A stretch of DNA of 58,663 nt. Source: Paludibacteraceae bacterium. GTDB lineage: Bacteria; Bacteroidota; Bacteroidia; Bacteroidales; Paludibacteraceae. Shown here one piece after another: positions 46,025 through 54,562 of the stretch. The translations under genes and the position numbers were made by a program. The stretch lies in NCBI GenBank assembly GCA_017961765.1, contig JAGCWQ010000056.1, positions 1 through 58,663 on the forward strand, in the 5' to 3' direction. How positions within the stretch are numbered: position 1 is the first letter of the stretch; each line of letters opens with the position of its first letter. The notes beneath the pieces were generated by a model that was not told where the DNA came from, ran no database searches, and saw nothing but the letters and a program-made list of their open reading frames with translations.

Positions 46025-47302
46025 TTACATTTTTTTTAATTTCACCTGATATTTCTGAGGCTTGACTCCATATTTCTTTATTCTATATCTATATCTCTCT
46101 TCTTCTCTCTCTTCTTCATCTTCATCAAGACCAAATGCTGTCACTTTCGAATAATGATCCAATGGATAGGGTGTTTGATAATAGCCTTCTAATCCTTCTT
46201 CCGTAACCCGATAGCAAAACAAGTCCTTACCCATATCCTTATAGACATATCTCGGGTGATAATCCTGGTCTCCTGGCTTCAAAGCAGCGGTATCTCTCTC
46301 TATATGTTCAATCCAAAATGAACCATCATACCAATATGAATCGCAATAACGGATGTTCTTTTTATCTCTTTCGTCAATGATTATTTCACTCTGTTCTGGA
46401 TACTCAAGTAAGAACCATTCTCCATCTAATTCTCCATATTTCCCCGTGTTCTTAAAAAACAGCTGCTCTCGCCCTCCTCTAAACGGATGCTCCCGCAGAT
46501 AATAGACCGGTTCATCTCCAATCGTTCCCTCATAAAGAAGCGGGGGAAGGTCGGTGTGGTATTTTTCCAACCCTTCACCTGTGATAAGCGCCGCACGTCC
46601 GTAGTCGTTCAGTAACGGTTCAATATCAGAGATGTTTATTTTCAAATACTTAGTCAGGTCAAAACGCGAGCTAAGGCTTATCCGAACCTCAATTTTATCC
46701 TGGTTAAACTCAAAATTAGACAAATCAACAAGGTCATCTTCATCAATCAATTCGTATCCCAATAGTTTGCATTGAAACAGATAATAGTTCTCTTCACTGA
46801 AAAAATCTTCCAAATGGTACAAATCGCCCGTCTTTGGATTAAAATTGTAGTATTTTAAGGTCTCTATTCCATCACTATGGGTAATTGCGATTTTAATACT
46901 AAGATTGCGAGAAAAACTGTCATCATAAAATTTTGTCGTCGGCTTGCCCGCGTATGAAAGTCTCACAATATGATCGATACCATCCACACAAGATCCATCG
47001 GGTCCATTGAAAACCACACCAAAATTTCTCATTTGAAGTAGTCCGTTCACCTTTCGCTCCACCTCCTTGTCCTCCATCTGTATATATGGAAACTTATAAT
47101 CATGCCAATTCTTAAGATTGGTTCTCTCAATTGTAAAGATTTTATATCCTTCCAAGGGCTCGAACGGAGTTTTCTTCGTCTCTTCCTCCATTTCATGCGC
47201 CACTTCTTTCAGGATATTCTTCAACCCATTATAGATTTTGGAGCAACTTGAAAAAAAAGGTATAATTGCCATGATTATAATTATTGTTCTTATCTTGTCC
47301 AT
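46025..47302 (-). CDS. lipoprotein with DUF3298/RsiV-like region
   Basis: A 425-residue predicted lipoprotein; the lipobox FFSSC lies near residue 19. The mature protein includes a stretch like the DUF3298/RsiV fold: VNGLLQMRNFGVVF, SIKIAITHSDGIETLKYYNFNPKTGDLYHLEDFF, and DIEPLLNDYGRAAL. The C-terminus has a run of acidic then basic residues (DEDEEEREEE, KKYGVKPQK). A role as an extracytoplasmic sensor or peptidoglycan-associated protein is a guess. I chose the ATG at 47302, which gives the proper signal; the upstream in-frame start has no lipoprotein signal in place. Confidence 0.6.
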   Translation of the reverse strand: MDKIRTIIIIMAIIPFFSSCSKIYNGLKNILKEVAHEMEEETKKTPFEPLEGYKIFTIERTNLKNWHDYKFPYIQMEDKEVERKVNGLLQMRNFGVVFNGPDGSCVDGIDHIVRLSYAGKPTTKFYDDSFSRNLSIKIAITHSDGIETLKYYNFNPKTGDLYHLEDFFSEENYYLFQCKLLGYELIDEDDLVDLSNFEFNQDKIEVRISLSSRFDLTKYLKINISDIEPLLNDYGRAALITGEGLEKYHTDLPPLLYEGTIGDEPVYYLREHPFRGGREQLFFKNTGKYGELDGEWFLLEYPEQSEIIIDERDKKNIRYCDSYWYDGSFWIEHIERDTAALKPGDQDYHPRYVYKDMGKDLFCYRVTEEGLEGYYQTPYPLDHYSKVTAFGLDEDEEEREEERYRYRIKKYGVKPQKYQVKLKKM

Positions 47303-47412
47303 ATTTATATTGTTTGTTTTGTCGAAATCATCTGTTCTGTGTAAATTTTCCAGCAATCGTGTGTTATAACAAATAAGCGGATTGTTGAATGCTTGTCATC
47401 TTGACGACTGCC

Positions 47413-47420
47413 CAAAGTTA
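47413..47420 (-). promoter_or_regulatory. TAnnTTTG element upstream of the 46025 lipoprotein
   Basis: The minus strand reads TAACTTTG about 110 bases before the lipoprotein start. Confidence 0.4.
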
Positions 47421-47497
47421 AAAAAAAATCGAGAAAAGAAGGATACAAGGATATGTTTCCCAAAGGAGGAGTCCTTAAAATTCAGTTCATGATAAAG

Positions 47498-49081
47498 CTA
47501 GACTCCCCGTATCACCCACTCCACAATATTTCGTTCCTCTGTGCTGAGGTTCACTCCAATCTTCACTATCTTCTTGTCTGATGCTGTTATTTTCTCGGCA
47601 TATCGCTTTTCATCTATCTGAGCCAACGCCTCCTCGGCAGAGTGGTCTCGCTTGCACTCTATGATGTAGGCGTATCTCTCCGTCTCGAAGAAAATGTCGA
47701 TCCGTCCACCCAAAACAGGGCGTTCCAACGACACCTCATGTCCCGTAGAGCGTATCATCAGATAGATCATGTTGCGGAAATGAAGTTCCACCATCTTCGG
47801 CTCTGCATTCTCAAAGGGAATTTGACTCATAATCATCTGTATCTGAGCCATGAAACCTTGGGCATCATCTGCCTCGATCATATCTCTCAAGGTCTTTATA
47901 TCTCCATCTAACTCACTTTTGTCTCTACCCGAAAACTCCTTCATCAAATATCGGACAAAACCATCCTTCACCTCTTCATTAGGGAATCCAAGATGGTAAT
48001 ATTCCCTGCCATCATAGTCCTTGATGGTCAAATAACCACTCTGATAGAGGGCCGCCGTAAGGTTGTCTTCATCATTGCCGAACGATGACATGCTCTCTGC
48101 CGTGGCGTCAACCCCATCCTCCAATTTGGATAGGTCGAATATGTTCTTCTTCAGCATCAGAGCCAAGAAACTCGGGGTACCGGTGGCGAACCATTTATTT
48201 TCCAATACTTTAGCCTTCAATGCTCCCAACAGACTATATGGATTATAAACGCTCTCACCGTTAATTGAGAAACGATAACCATTAAATTTGCGTTTCAGAC
48301 GGAGATACATCTCCTCCTTATCCACACTCAGTTTATCCGCAAATGCTTGCACTTCATCATCGAAATAGGAATGCAGTTCCTCCTCTGTGATACCACAGAT
48401 TGAGGAATAATCATCCGACATTGAGATGTCGTCAGCATTGTTAGCCGCACTGAAGATGCCCAGTTTGCCGTAACGGGTGACACCCGTCAGAAATGCAAAG
48501 CGTATGTATTTGTCCGCCTTCTTCATTATGCCGTAGAGACCTTGCAGCGTAATTCTGTTTCGCTCCTTCAACTCAAGGTTGTCCATAACGTCCGTCAGCG
48601 GCTTGTCGTATTCGTCTATCAAGATTACAGCCTTTTGCCCCGTCTTCTCATAGGCCCTACGCACCACCCCTGCGAAGCGAAGTCCGAACGTTGTCTCGCT
48701 CTCCCGCTTGCCATACAGTTCCTCTTGCTCCATAAGGAAATCGTTTATCACTGAATTCAGCGTATTCTCTTCCACGTATGGGTCGCCCGAGAAATCCAAG
48801 TGAAATATGGGATGCTCCGTCCACTCCTTCTCCAATCGTTCCATCGCAAGGCCTTTGAAAAGATCCTTTCTGCCCTGGAAATAGGCCTCCAACGTGGTGG
48901 TCAGCAAACTTTTTCCAAAACGGCGTGGACGACTAATGAAATAGTACTCACCAGACTTAACTAACTTATATACAAGTGCCGTCTTATCAACGTAAACATA
49001 GTTCCCGCTGATGACCTTTTCAAATGTCTGTATGCCGATTGGGTATTTCATATCAGTTTTATGGGGTTTACTCATCTCCAT
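47498..49081 (-). CDS. AAA-ATPase-like protein with PD-(D/E)XK nuclease domain
   Basis: A 527-residue protein. The N-terminal ATPase part carries a variant Walker A (SRPRRFGKSLL) and a Walker B-like VILIDEYDKP. The C-terminal part has RIDIFFETERYAYIIECKRD, with D and ExK in the pattern of a PD-(D/E)XK nuclease (DUF1703 type). Such proteins are common in Bacteroidales and are often found near mobile or variable regions; the cellular function is unproved. There is a frame without interruption and a -7 promoter motif upstream. Confidence 0.85.
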   Translation of the reverse strand: MEMSKPHKTDMKYPIGIQTFEKVISGNYVYVDKTALVYKLVKSGEYYFISRPRRFGKSLLTTTLEAYFQGRKDLFKGLAMERLEKEWTEHPIFHLDFSGDPYVEENTLNSVINDFLMEQEELYGKRESETTFGLRFAGVVRRAYEKTGQKAVILIDEYDKPLTDVMDNLELKERNRITLQGLYGIMKKADKYIRFAFLTGVTRYGKLGIFSAANNADDISMSDDYSSICGITEEELHSYFDDEVQAFADKLSVDKEEMYLRLKRKFNGYRFSINGESVYNPYSLLGALKAKVLENKWFATGTPSFLALMLKKNIFDLSKLEDGVDATAESMSSFGNDEDNLTAALYQSGYLTIKDYDGREYYHLGFPNEEVKDGFVRYLMKEFSGRDKSELDGDIKTLRDMIEADDAQGFMAQIQMIMSQIPFENAEPKMVELHFRNMIYLMIRSTGHEVSLERPVLGGRIDIFFETERYAYIIECKRDHSAEEALAQIDEKRYAEKITASDKKIVKIGVNLSTEERNIVEWVIRGV

Positions 49082-49126
49082 TTTAAGTTACGATATATAC
49101 GCAGCCTCTTGGAAACGACATATTTA

Positions 49127-49134
49127 CAAAAATA
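49127..49134 (-). promoter_or_regulatory. TAnnTTTG element for the AAA-ATPase/nuclease gene
   Basis: The minus strand reads TATTTTTG 46 bases before the start codon. Confidence 0.4.
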
Positions 49135-49242
49135 ATAAAAATAGAGACGTTTCGCAAAATAGAGATGTTTTTTGATTTACTTCTTGGGGCACCGCACCCA
49201 CACATTGGAATGCAAATAGGTGCAAGGCCTCCTGTATCAAAA

Positions 49243-49284
49243 GCAAAATAAGGAGATCATTGAGAAACCAATGATGCTCCTTAT
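49243..49284 (-). terminator. terminator after argS
   Basis: ATAAGGAGATCATTG (49248-49262) pairs with CAATGATGCTCCTTAT (49269-49284) with one bulged base. On the minus strand TTTTGCTTTTG follows. A smaller perfect-looking hairpin ATGAC-GAC/GTC-GTCAT lies at 49302-49323, nearer the argS stop. Confidence 0.65.
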
Positions 49285-49349
49285 CTTAGTCTATTTTCCT
49301 TTATGACCGACAAAGTCAGTCATAACTATAAATTTCCAATAAGCCTAGC

Positions 49350-51143
49350 TTACATTCTCTCAGGAACTTCGATGCCGAGCAAGCCCATACCCGTCTTGAC
49401 CACCTTGGCCACGCTCTCGGAGAGCAATAGACGGAAGGCCTTCATCTGATCGTCCGACTCCTTTAGGATAGAGAAGTCGTGGTAGAACTGGTTGTACTCC
49501 TTCACCAATTCATAGACATAGTTGGCAATCAGCGCTGGGCTATACTCCTTGCCTGCCTGGCGAACCACCTCTGGGAAGTTTGCCAAGTTTTGGATCAAGC
49601 TTGACTCACGATCGGAGACCTCCATATCCTCAGGCAAAGCCGTTGGCAATTGGAAGCCTGACTCTTGCGCCTTGCGAAGCACCGAGCAAATACGGGCATG
49701 CGTATATTGAATGAACGGACCTGTATTTCCGTTGAAGTCGATAGACTCCTTCGGATTGAAGGTCATGTTCTTGCGAGGATCTACCTTCAAAATGAAATAT
49801 TTCAAGGCTCCCAAACCGCAGATACGGGCGATGTTGGCAATCTCCTCTTCGCTACAACCATCCAACTTGCCAAGTTCGTCGGAAGTCTCACGGGCAGTGG
49901 CAATCATCTCGTCCATCAAGTCGTCAGCGTCAACCACGGTTCCCTCGCGTGACTTCATCTTACCCTCTGGCAATTCAACCATACCATAGGAGAAGTGTAC
50001 CAAATCCTTACCCCAAGAGAAGCCGAGGCGGTCCAACAAGATGGAGAGCACTTGGAAATGGTAGTTCTGCTCGTTACCCACCACATAGATCATCTTGTCG
50101 ATGTTGAATTCACGGAAACGTTGTTGAGCCGTACCTATATCCTGCGTCATGTAAACAGAAGTGCCGTCCGAACGGAGCAACAACTTCTCATCCAAGCCGT
50201 CTTTTGTCAAGTCAGCCCAAACGGAGCCATCCTCCCGACGGTAGAACAAACCTTTCTCCAAACCTTCGTTCACCTTAGCCTTTCCGTCAAGGTAGGTCTG
50301 TGACTCATAATAGATCTTGTCGAAACCGACACCCAATCTTTGGTAAGTCTCGTCAAATCCTTTGTAAACCCAGTTGTTCATCATCGTCCAGAGGGCACGG
50401 ACATCGGCGTCGCCATCCTCCCATTTCTTCAACATGGATTGAGCCTCCACCATCAAAGGAGCCTGCTTCTTCGCATCCTCCTCGCTTAGGCCCTTCCCCA
50501 TCAACTCCTTGACTTGCGCCTTATACTCCTTGTCGAAACGTACATAATAGTCGCCCACCAAGTGGTCGCCCTTCTTGCCGGATGATTCAGGAGTCTCTCC
50601 GTTGCCAAACTTCTGCCAAGCCAGCATGGATTTGCAGATATGGATACCACGGTCGTTCACGATGTTGGTCTTTACCACACGGTTTCCGTTTGCCTTCAAT
50701 ATTTGGCAAAGGCTGAAGCCCAACAAGTTGTTACGGATGTGTCCCAAGTGGAGTGGTTTATTCGTATTAGGGGAAGAATACTCGACCATATACAATGGAG
50801 AACTCTCTGTCGGAGCAGTAGTTCCGTAGTTCTTGTCAGCCACGATAGCGTTGAGTGTTCCTATCCAGTGATTTTGGGAGATAGAGAGGTTCAAGAAACC
50901 TTTGATCACATTAAACTTTGAGACAAGCGGCTCGACACGTTGCAACTCCGCTCCTATTTCCTGAGCCGTCACCTCGGGCGACTTCTTCGATATTTTCAAG
51001 AAAGGGAACACAACTAACGTATAGTCTCCCTCAAACTCCTTCCTTGTAGCCTGCAACTGAATCGTCTTTTCATCTACAGATTGTCCGTAAAGGGTCTCCA
51101 CCACTTTACATACGGACTGAGCCAATGTGTTTTCTATTGCCAT
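49350..51143 (-). CDS. argS: arginyl-tRNA synthetase
   Basis: A 597-residue class I synthetase that charges tRNA-Arg. The HIGH motif appears as HLGH in SSPNTNKPLHLGHIRNN, preceded by the N-terminal ArgRS domain. The KMSKS equivalent reads KSREG, as usual for ArgRS. The C-terminal DALR anticodon domain is present (NTGPFIQYTHARICSVLRKA). The gene lies alone between an unknown small gene and an AAA-ATPase gene, with its own promoter and terminator. Confidence 0.97.
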   Translation of the reverse strand: MAIENTLAQSVCKVVETLYGQSVDEKTIQLQATRKEFEGDYTLVVFPFLKISKKSPEVTAQEIGAELQRVEPLVSKFNVIKGFLNLSISQNHWIGTLNAIVADKNYGTTAPTESSPLYMVEYSSPNTNKPLHLGHIRNNLLGFSLCQILKANGNRVVKTNIVNDRGIHICKSMLAWQKFGNGETPESSGKKGDHLVGDYYVRFDKEYKAQVKELMGKGLSEEDAKKQAPLMVEAQSMLKKWEDGDADVRALWTMMNNWVYKGFDETYQRLGVGFDKIYYESQTYLDGKAKVNEGLEKGLFYRREDGSVWADLTKDGLDEKLLLRSDGTSVYMTQDIGTAQQRFREFNIDKMIYVVGNEQNYHFQVLSILLDRLGFSWGKDLVHFSYGMVELPEGKMKSREGTVVDADDLMDEMIATARETSDELGKLDGCSEEEIANIARICGLGALKYFILKVDPRKNMTFNPKESIDFNGNTGPFIQYTHARICSVLRKAQESGFQLPTALPEDMEVSDRESSLIQNLANFPEVVRQAGKEYSPALIANYVYELVKEYNQFYHDFSILKESDDQMKAFRLLLSESVAKVVKTGMGLLGIEVPERM

Positions 51144-51237
51144 TTCTCTATTATTAGGGTACTCTATAAAATCCTATTCTCGGGGGCCTCCATCCAGCCA
51201 TAAAGGCATAAAGAAGCCCGCCCTTCCTAAGAAGGAG

Positions 51238-51245
51238 CAAAGATA
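51238..51245 (-). promoter_or_regulatory. TAnnTTTG element for argS
   Basis: The minus strand reads TATCTTTG about 95 bases before the argS start. Confidence 0.5.
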
Positions 51246-51303
51246 ATGCTTTTGAAAGAATTACGGAAACAAAAATGAAAGGCATAAGCCTTTTTGCCCA
51301 CAC

Positions 51304-51555
51304 CTACTCTTCTTTCACCGCTTTTGTGATAACGATGACAACATCAGTTCCCAAGCCGTTCATCATACGCAAGGCCTTTATCGCCTGAGCCTCGCTATAT
51401 TCTCCAACGATCGGAACCCGCATATAGTGTTCGCCATCCCAATCCGAAGAACCGGACACCGTAAAGTTGACAAGGTAATTATTAGAATTCCTCACCGCTC
51501 CTGCCACTTGTCCAAAAGAGGAAAACAACTTTCCTATAATATCCAACAATCCCAT
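51304..51555 (-). CDS. small protein of unknown function
   Basis: An 83-residue protein with an N-terminal helix (MGLLDIIGKLFSSFGQVAGAV) and a beta-rich centre (NNYLVNFTVSGSSDWDGEHYMRVPI, then VVIVITKAV). I chose the ATG at 51555 because the longer in-frame start adds only ten residues. It lies upstream of the argS promoter on the same strand. No family is recognised. About 235 bases upstream (51556-51790) hold no gene I can support. Confidence 0.55.
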   Translation of the reverse strand: MGLLDIIGKLFSSFGQVAGAVRNSNNYLVNFTVSGSSDWDGEHYMRVPIVGEYSEAQAIKALRMMNGLGTDVVIVITKAVKEE

Positions 51556-51790
51556 AACGTAAACTATTAAATTGAACCTATTCAACCTTTTTCAGCGAAA
51601 GAAAGGTACAAATTTGCTTATCTTTATCTATAATCATCCCAAAAACAGTGCCGTTTTGTTAGGGGAAAGCAGAATTAGGCCAATGCACTTCGGAAGTTTC
51701 CGTTGCCGATTTGGGGAATGTTGGACGCCCCTTATCACGATTAAAAAGCCCAATACCCCTTGCATGGCTAATATTGCATCATCTTTTTTG

Positions 51791-51798
51791 TATATTTG
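51791..51798 (+). promoter_or_regulatory. TAnnTTTG element for the SUKH-Sel1 gene
   Basis: TATATTTG lies 29 bases before the start codon. Confidence 0.5.
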
Positions 51799-51827
51799 TC
51801 ATAGGATAACCAAATAAATTTAGGAAA

Positions 51828-53171
51828 ATGAAATTCAAACCTTTTGTAAACAAGTATTCCACTGCACCTATTGACGAAAAAAAAGTGGCTAAGGTAATAA
51901 AAGCATATGGGTGGGATCTCCCAGAAGAACTTCAACACTTCATCTCAGCATGTAAGAATGAAATTTTTGTGGAGAACGACAGTTCCTCTGCCGACTTCAG
52001 AGTCTTTTCGCTGGATGAAATCATCAATGCGGAAACGCATTTGAATTCCGACTTCAAATCCAAGAAAATGATTCCTGTGATTGATTATTATGATAACCAG
52101 TTCCTTGTGTACCAAATCGACAAACGCAATTGGGGTTTATACAGCATGGACGATGACATCATATTCGATGAAAACGAGTCGATGGAGGAGCTCTTATCAT
52201 TGAGCAGATATTTCGAAAGGATACTCGCCAAAGCTGAAAGTGGGGATGTAGATGCCATGGTGGAATTGGGCGACTGCTACAATTATGGCATGGGCGTACG
52301 GACAAGTGGTTCCAAATCACTCACATGGTATAAAAAAGCGGCTGAGTTAGGGAACTCCGAAGCGATGAAGAACATAGCTGAAGCCTACCGCCATGGAAAT
52401 GGCGTGAAACAAGACGAGGCAAAGGCGGAGGTGTGGTACCGCATGGCTGCAAATAGTGGCAATAAGGAAGCTCAAACCACCCTTGAAAAATGGTTGAGTG
52501 AAAAGGAGAAGGAGAGAACTGAATGGGAACAGAGACAAAAGAAGGCAGCCGAGGGTGATGTCGTGAGTCTAAATTACTTGGGCCGATCCTACTTGGGCGG
52601 ATATCATCTTGGAGAAAAAGATGTGGAGAAAGGACTCGAATGCCTTTTGAAGGCGGCCGAATTGGGTTATGCTCCGGCCATGGAGTGTTTAGGGGGATAC
52701 TATGAGAGTGCCTCCCAGGATGAGATGGCCTTGGCTTGGTACAGGAAGGCGGCAGAGCAGGAGATCCCCACCTCGGTGGCTGAAGTGGAAAATCCCCATA
52801 GAAGATTAAAGGATCCCATTTATCATTCTATTGTGCATTCGATTGGTAGAGTCGGGCTATTCTATTGGGATGGACGGGGAGTAGAGAAAGACCGGGACAA
52901 GGCGATTGAATGGTTTGTCCAAGCTTCCAATATGGGCGAACGGAATATTTTACATGAGCATGCGGCCTTGCTTTTTTGGGGGAATGAGCATGTTGAAAAA
53001 GATGTCGACAAGGCAATAGAACTCTTTACTATCTCAGGGAACAATGGTGATATCTCCTCGATGGAGTGGCTCGCCTATTGGTTCAAAAAAGGGGAGCAGG
53101 TACCCAAAGACTTGGAGAAAGCAGCCTATTGGGAAAAGAGAATAGAAGAGTGGCGCAACCGAAAATCATAA
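51828..53171 (+). CDS. SMI1/KNR4 (SUKH)-like and Sel1-repeat protein
   Basis: A 447-residue protein of two parts. Residues 1-125 show a SUKH/SMI1-KNR4 pattern: LPEELQHFISACKNEIF, FRVFSLDEIINAE, MIPVIDYYDNQFLVYQIDKRNWGLYSMDDD. SUKH domains are often immunity proteins of polymorphic toxins. Residues 138-440 are a series of Sel1-like repeats (AELGNSEAMKNIAEAYRHGNGVKQDEAKAEVWYRMAANSGN; AELGYAPAMECLGGYY), which form helical solenoids used in protein binding. No signal peptide is seen, so it should be cytoplasmic. No toxin gene lies next to it; its partner is unknown. A shared terminator separates it from the AICAR transformylase gene. Confidence 0.8.
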   Translation: MKFKPFVNKYSTAPIDEKKVAKVIKAYGWDLPEELQHFISACKNEIFVENDSSSADFRVFSLDEIINAETHLNSDFKSKKMIPVIDYYDNQFLVYQIDKRNWGLYSMDDDIIFDENESMEELLSLSRYFERILAKAESGDVDAMVELGDCYNYGMGVRTSGSKSLTWYKKAAELGNSEAMKNIAEAYRHGNGVKQDEAKAEVWYRMAANSGNKEAQTTLEKWLSEKEKERTEWEQRQKKAAEGDVVSLNYLGRSYLGGYHLGEKDVEKGLECLLKAAELGYAPAMECLGGYYESASQDEMALAWYRKAAEQEIPTSVAEVENPHRRLKDPIYHSIVHSIGRVGLFYWDGRGVEKDRDKAIEWFVQASNMGERNILHEHAALLFWGNEHVEKDVDKAIELFTISGNNGDISSMEWLAYWFKKGEQVPKDLEKAAYWEKRIEEWRNRKS

Positions 53172-53199
53172 GGGCCGTTTACTAAACACCCATATAAAA

Positions 53200-53235
53200 A
53201 GCGAGCATCCGAATGAATCAGATGCTCGCTTCTTT
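53200..53235. terminator. bidirectional terminator between Sel1 and AICAR transformylase genes
   Basis: AGCGAGCATC (53200-53209) pairs perfectly with GATGCTCGCT (53221-53230). TCTTTTT follows on the plus strand and TTTTT on the minus strand, so it can stop both convergent genes. Confidence 0.88.
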
Positions 53236-53253
53236 TTCCTGTTAACTCTACTA

Positions 53254-54432
53254 TTAATGGTGGAACAAACGGATGCCAGTAAACGACATCGTGATTCCAT
53301 ACTTGTTACAAGTCTCAATAACATTGTCATCACGGACGGATCCGCCAGGTTGAGCGATAAACTCCACACCACTCTTGTGAGCGCGTTCTACGTTGTCTCC
53401 GAATGGGAAGAAGGCGTCAGAACCCAATGCCACGCCCGTGTTCTTGTTCAACCAAGCACGTTTCTCTTCGGCTGTAAAGACAGCAGGCTTCACCTTGAAA
53501 ATCTTCTGCCAAGCACCCTCAGCCAAGACATCCATGTAATCCTCACCCATATAGAGATCTATCGCATTGTCACGGTCGGCACGGCCGATACCGTCCACAA
53601 ATTGCAAACCGAGTACTTGTGGCGATTGACGCAACCACCAGTTGTCAGCCTTCGATCCTGCCAAACGAGTACAATGGATACGAGATTGTTGTCCAGCACC
53701 GATACCGATAGCTTGACCGCCCTTCACATAACATACGGAGTTAGATTGAGTATATTTCAACGTAATCATCGCAATGGTGAGGTCTATCTTAGCCTGCTCA
53801 GTATAGTTCTTTGCCTCGGTGACGATGTTGTCGAAGAAATGCTCATCGATCTTCAACTCGTTGCGGCCCTGCTCGAAAGTGACACCGAAAACCTGCTTAC
53901 GCTCGATAGGCGCAGGCTCGTAGTTAGGGTCGATTTCGATGACGCAGTAGTTACCCTTTTTCTTGGCACTAAGAATCTCCAACGCTTCAGGAGTGAAGCC
54001 AGGAGCGATCACACCGTCAGACACCTCACGTTTGATGACGAGAGCCGTAGCCTTATCGCAGACATCCGAAAGGGAGATGAAATCACCGAATGAAGACATA
54101 CGGTCAGCACCACGCGCACGGATGTAGGCGTTAGAAAGAGGAGAGAACTCTTCGATGTCCTCTACCCAATAAATCTTTTTCTCGACGTCGGAGAGAGGAA
54201 GACCCACAGCCGCACCAGCAGGTGAAACGTGCTTAAACGACGTAGCAGCAGGGAGCCCCGTAGCCTTTTTCAACTCGCGCACCAATTGCCAACCATTGAA
54301 AGCGTCCAAAAGGTTGATATAACCCGCACGCCCGTTCAACACCTTAATGGGCAACTCGCCGTTCTCCATGAAAATACGAGAAGGCTTCTGGTTCGGATTA
54401 CATCCATACTTTAATTCTAATTCTTTTGCCAT
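53254..54432 (-). CDS. stand-alone AICAR transformylase
   Basis: A 392-residue enzyme that transfers a formyl group from 10-formyl-tetrahydrofolate to AICAR in purine synthesis. The catalytic KH pair is seen at K67-H68 in SFKHVSPAGAA, and the blocks LKYTQSNSVCYVKGGQAIGIGAGQQSRI and SDAFFPFGDNVERA are typical. In E. coli this domain is fused to IMP cyclohydrolase in PurH; here the cyclohydrolase part is absent, so a separate enzyme must do that step. It shares the folate pool with metH and the cyclo-ligase. Confidence 0.93.
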   Translation of the reverse strand: MAKELELKYGCNPNQKPSRIFMENGELPIKVLNGRAGYINLLDAFNGWQLVRELKKATGLPAATSFKHVSPAGAAVGLPLSDVEKKIYWVEDIEEFSPLSNAYIRARGADRMSSFGDFISLSDVCDKATALVIKREVSDGVIAPGFTPEALEILSAKKKGNYCVIEIDPNYEPAPIERKQVFGVTFEQGRNELKIDEHFFDNIVTEAKNYTEQAKIDLTIAMITLKYTQSNSVCYVKGGQAIGIGAGQQSRIHCTRLAGSKADNWWLRQSPQVLGLQFVDGIGRADRDNAIDLYMGEDYMDVLAEGAWQKIFKVKPAVFTAEEKRAWLNKNTGVALGSDAFFPFGDNVERAHKSGVEFIAQPGGSVRDDNVIETCNKYGITMSFTGIRLFHH

Positions 54433-54487
54433 ATTATATTGTCAATGTATGTTTTCGATAAAAAGAAGAGCCTACACAATTCGGTCA

Positions 54488-54495
54488 CAAAATTA
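54488..54495 (-). promoter_or_regulatory. TAnnTTTG element for the AICAR transformylase gene
   Basis: The minus strand reads TAATTTTG 55 bases before the start codon. On the plus strand TAACTTTG also occurs at 54497-54504, with no gene in that direction. Confidence 0.45.
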
Positions 54496-54562
54496 GTAAC
54501 TTTGCCGCATTCAAGACTCAAAAAACGCACAAAATCAACGGGCTCACCTTTAAACATTTATT

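Noticed and set aside
47498-49081. AAA-ATPase/nuclease as a transposase or integrase
   Set aside because: No terminal inverted repeats or target duplications are visible, and the domains match the AAA-ATPase-like/DUF1703 type.
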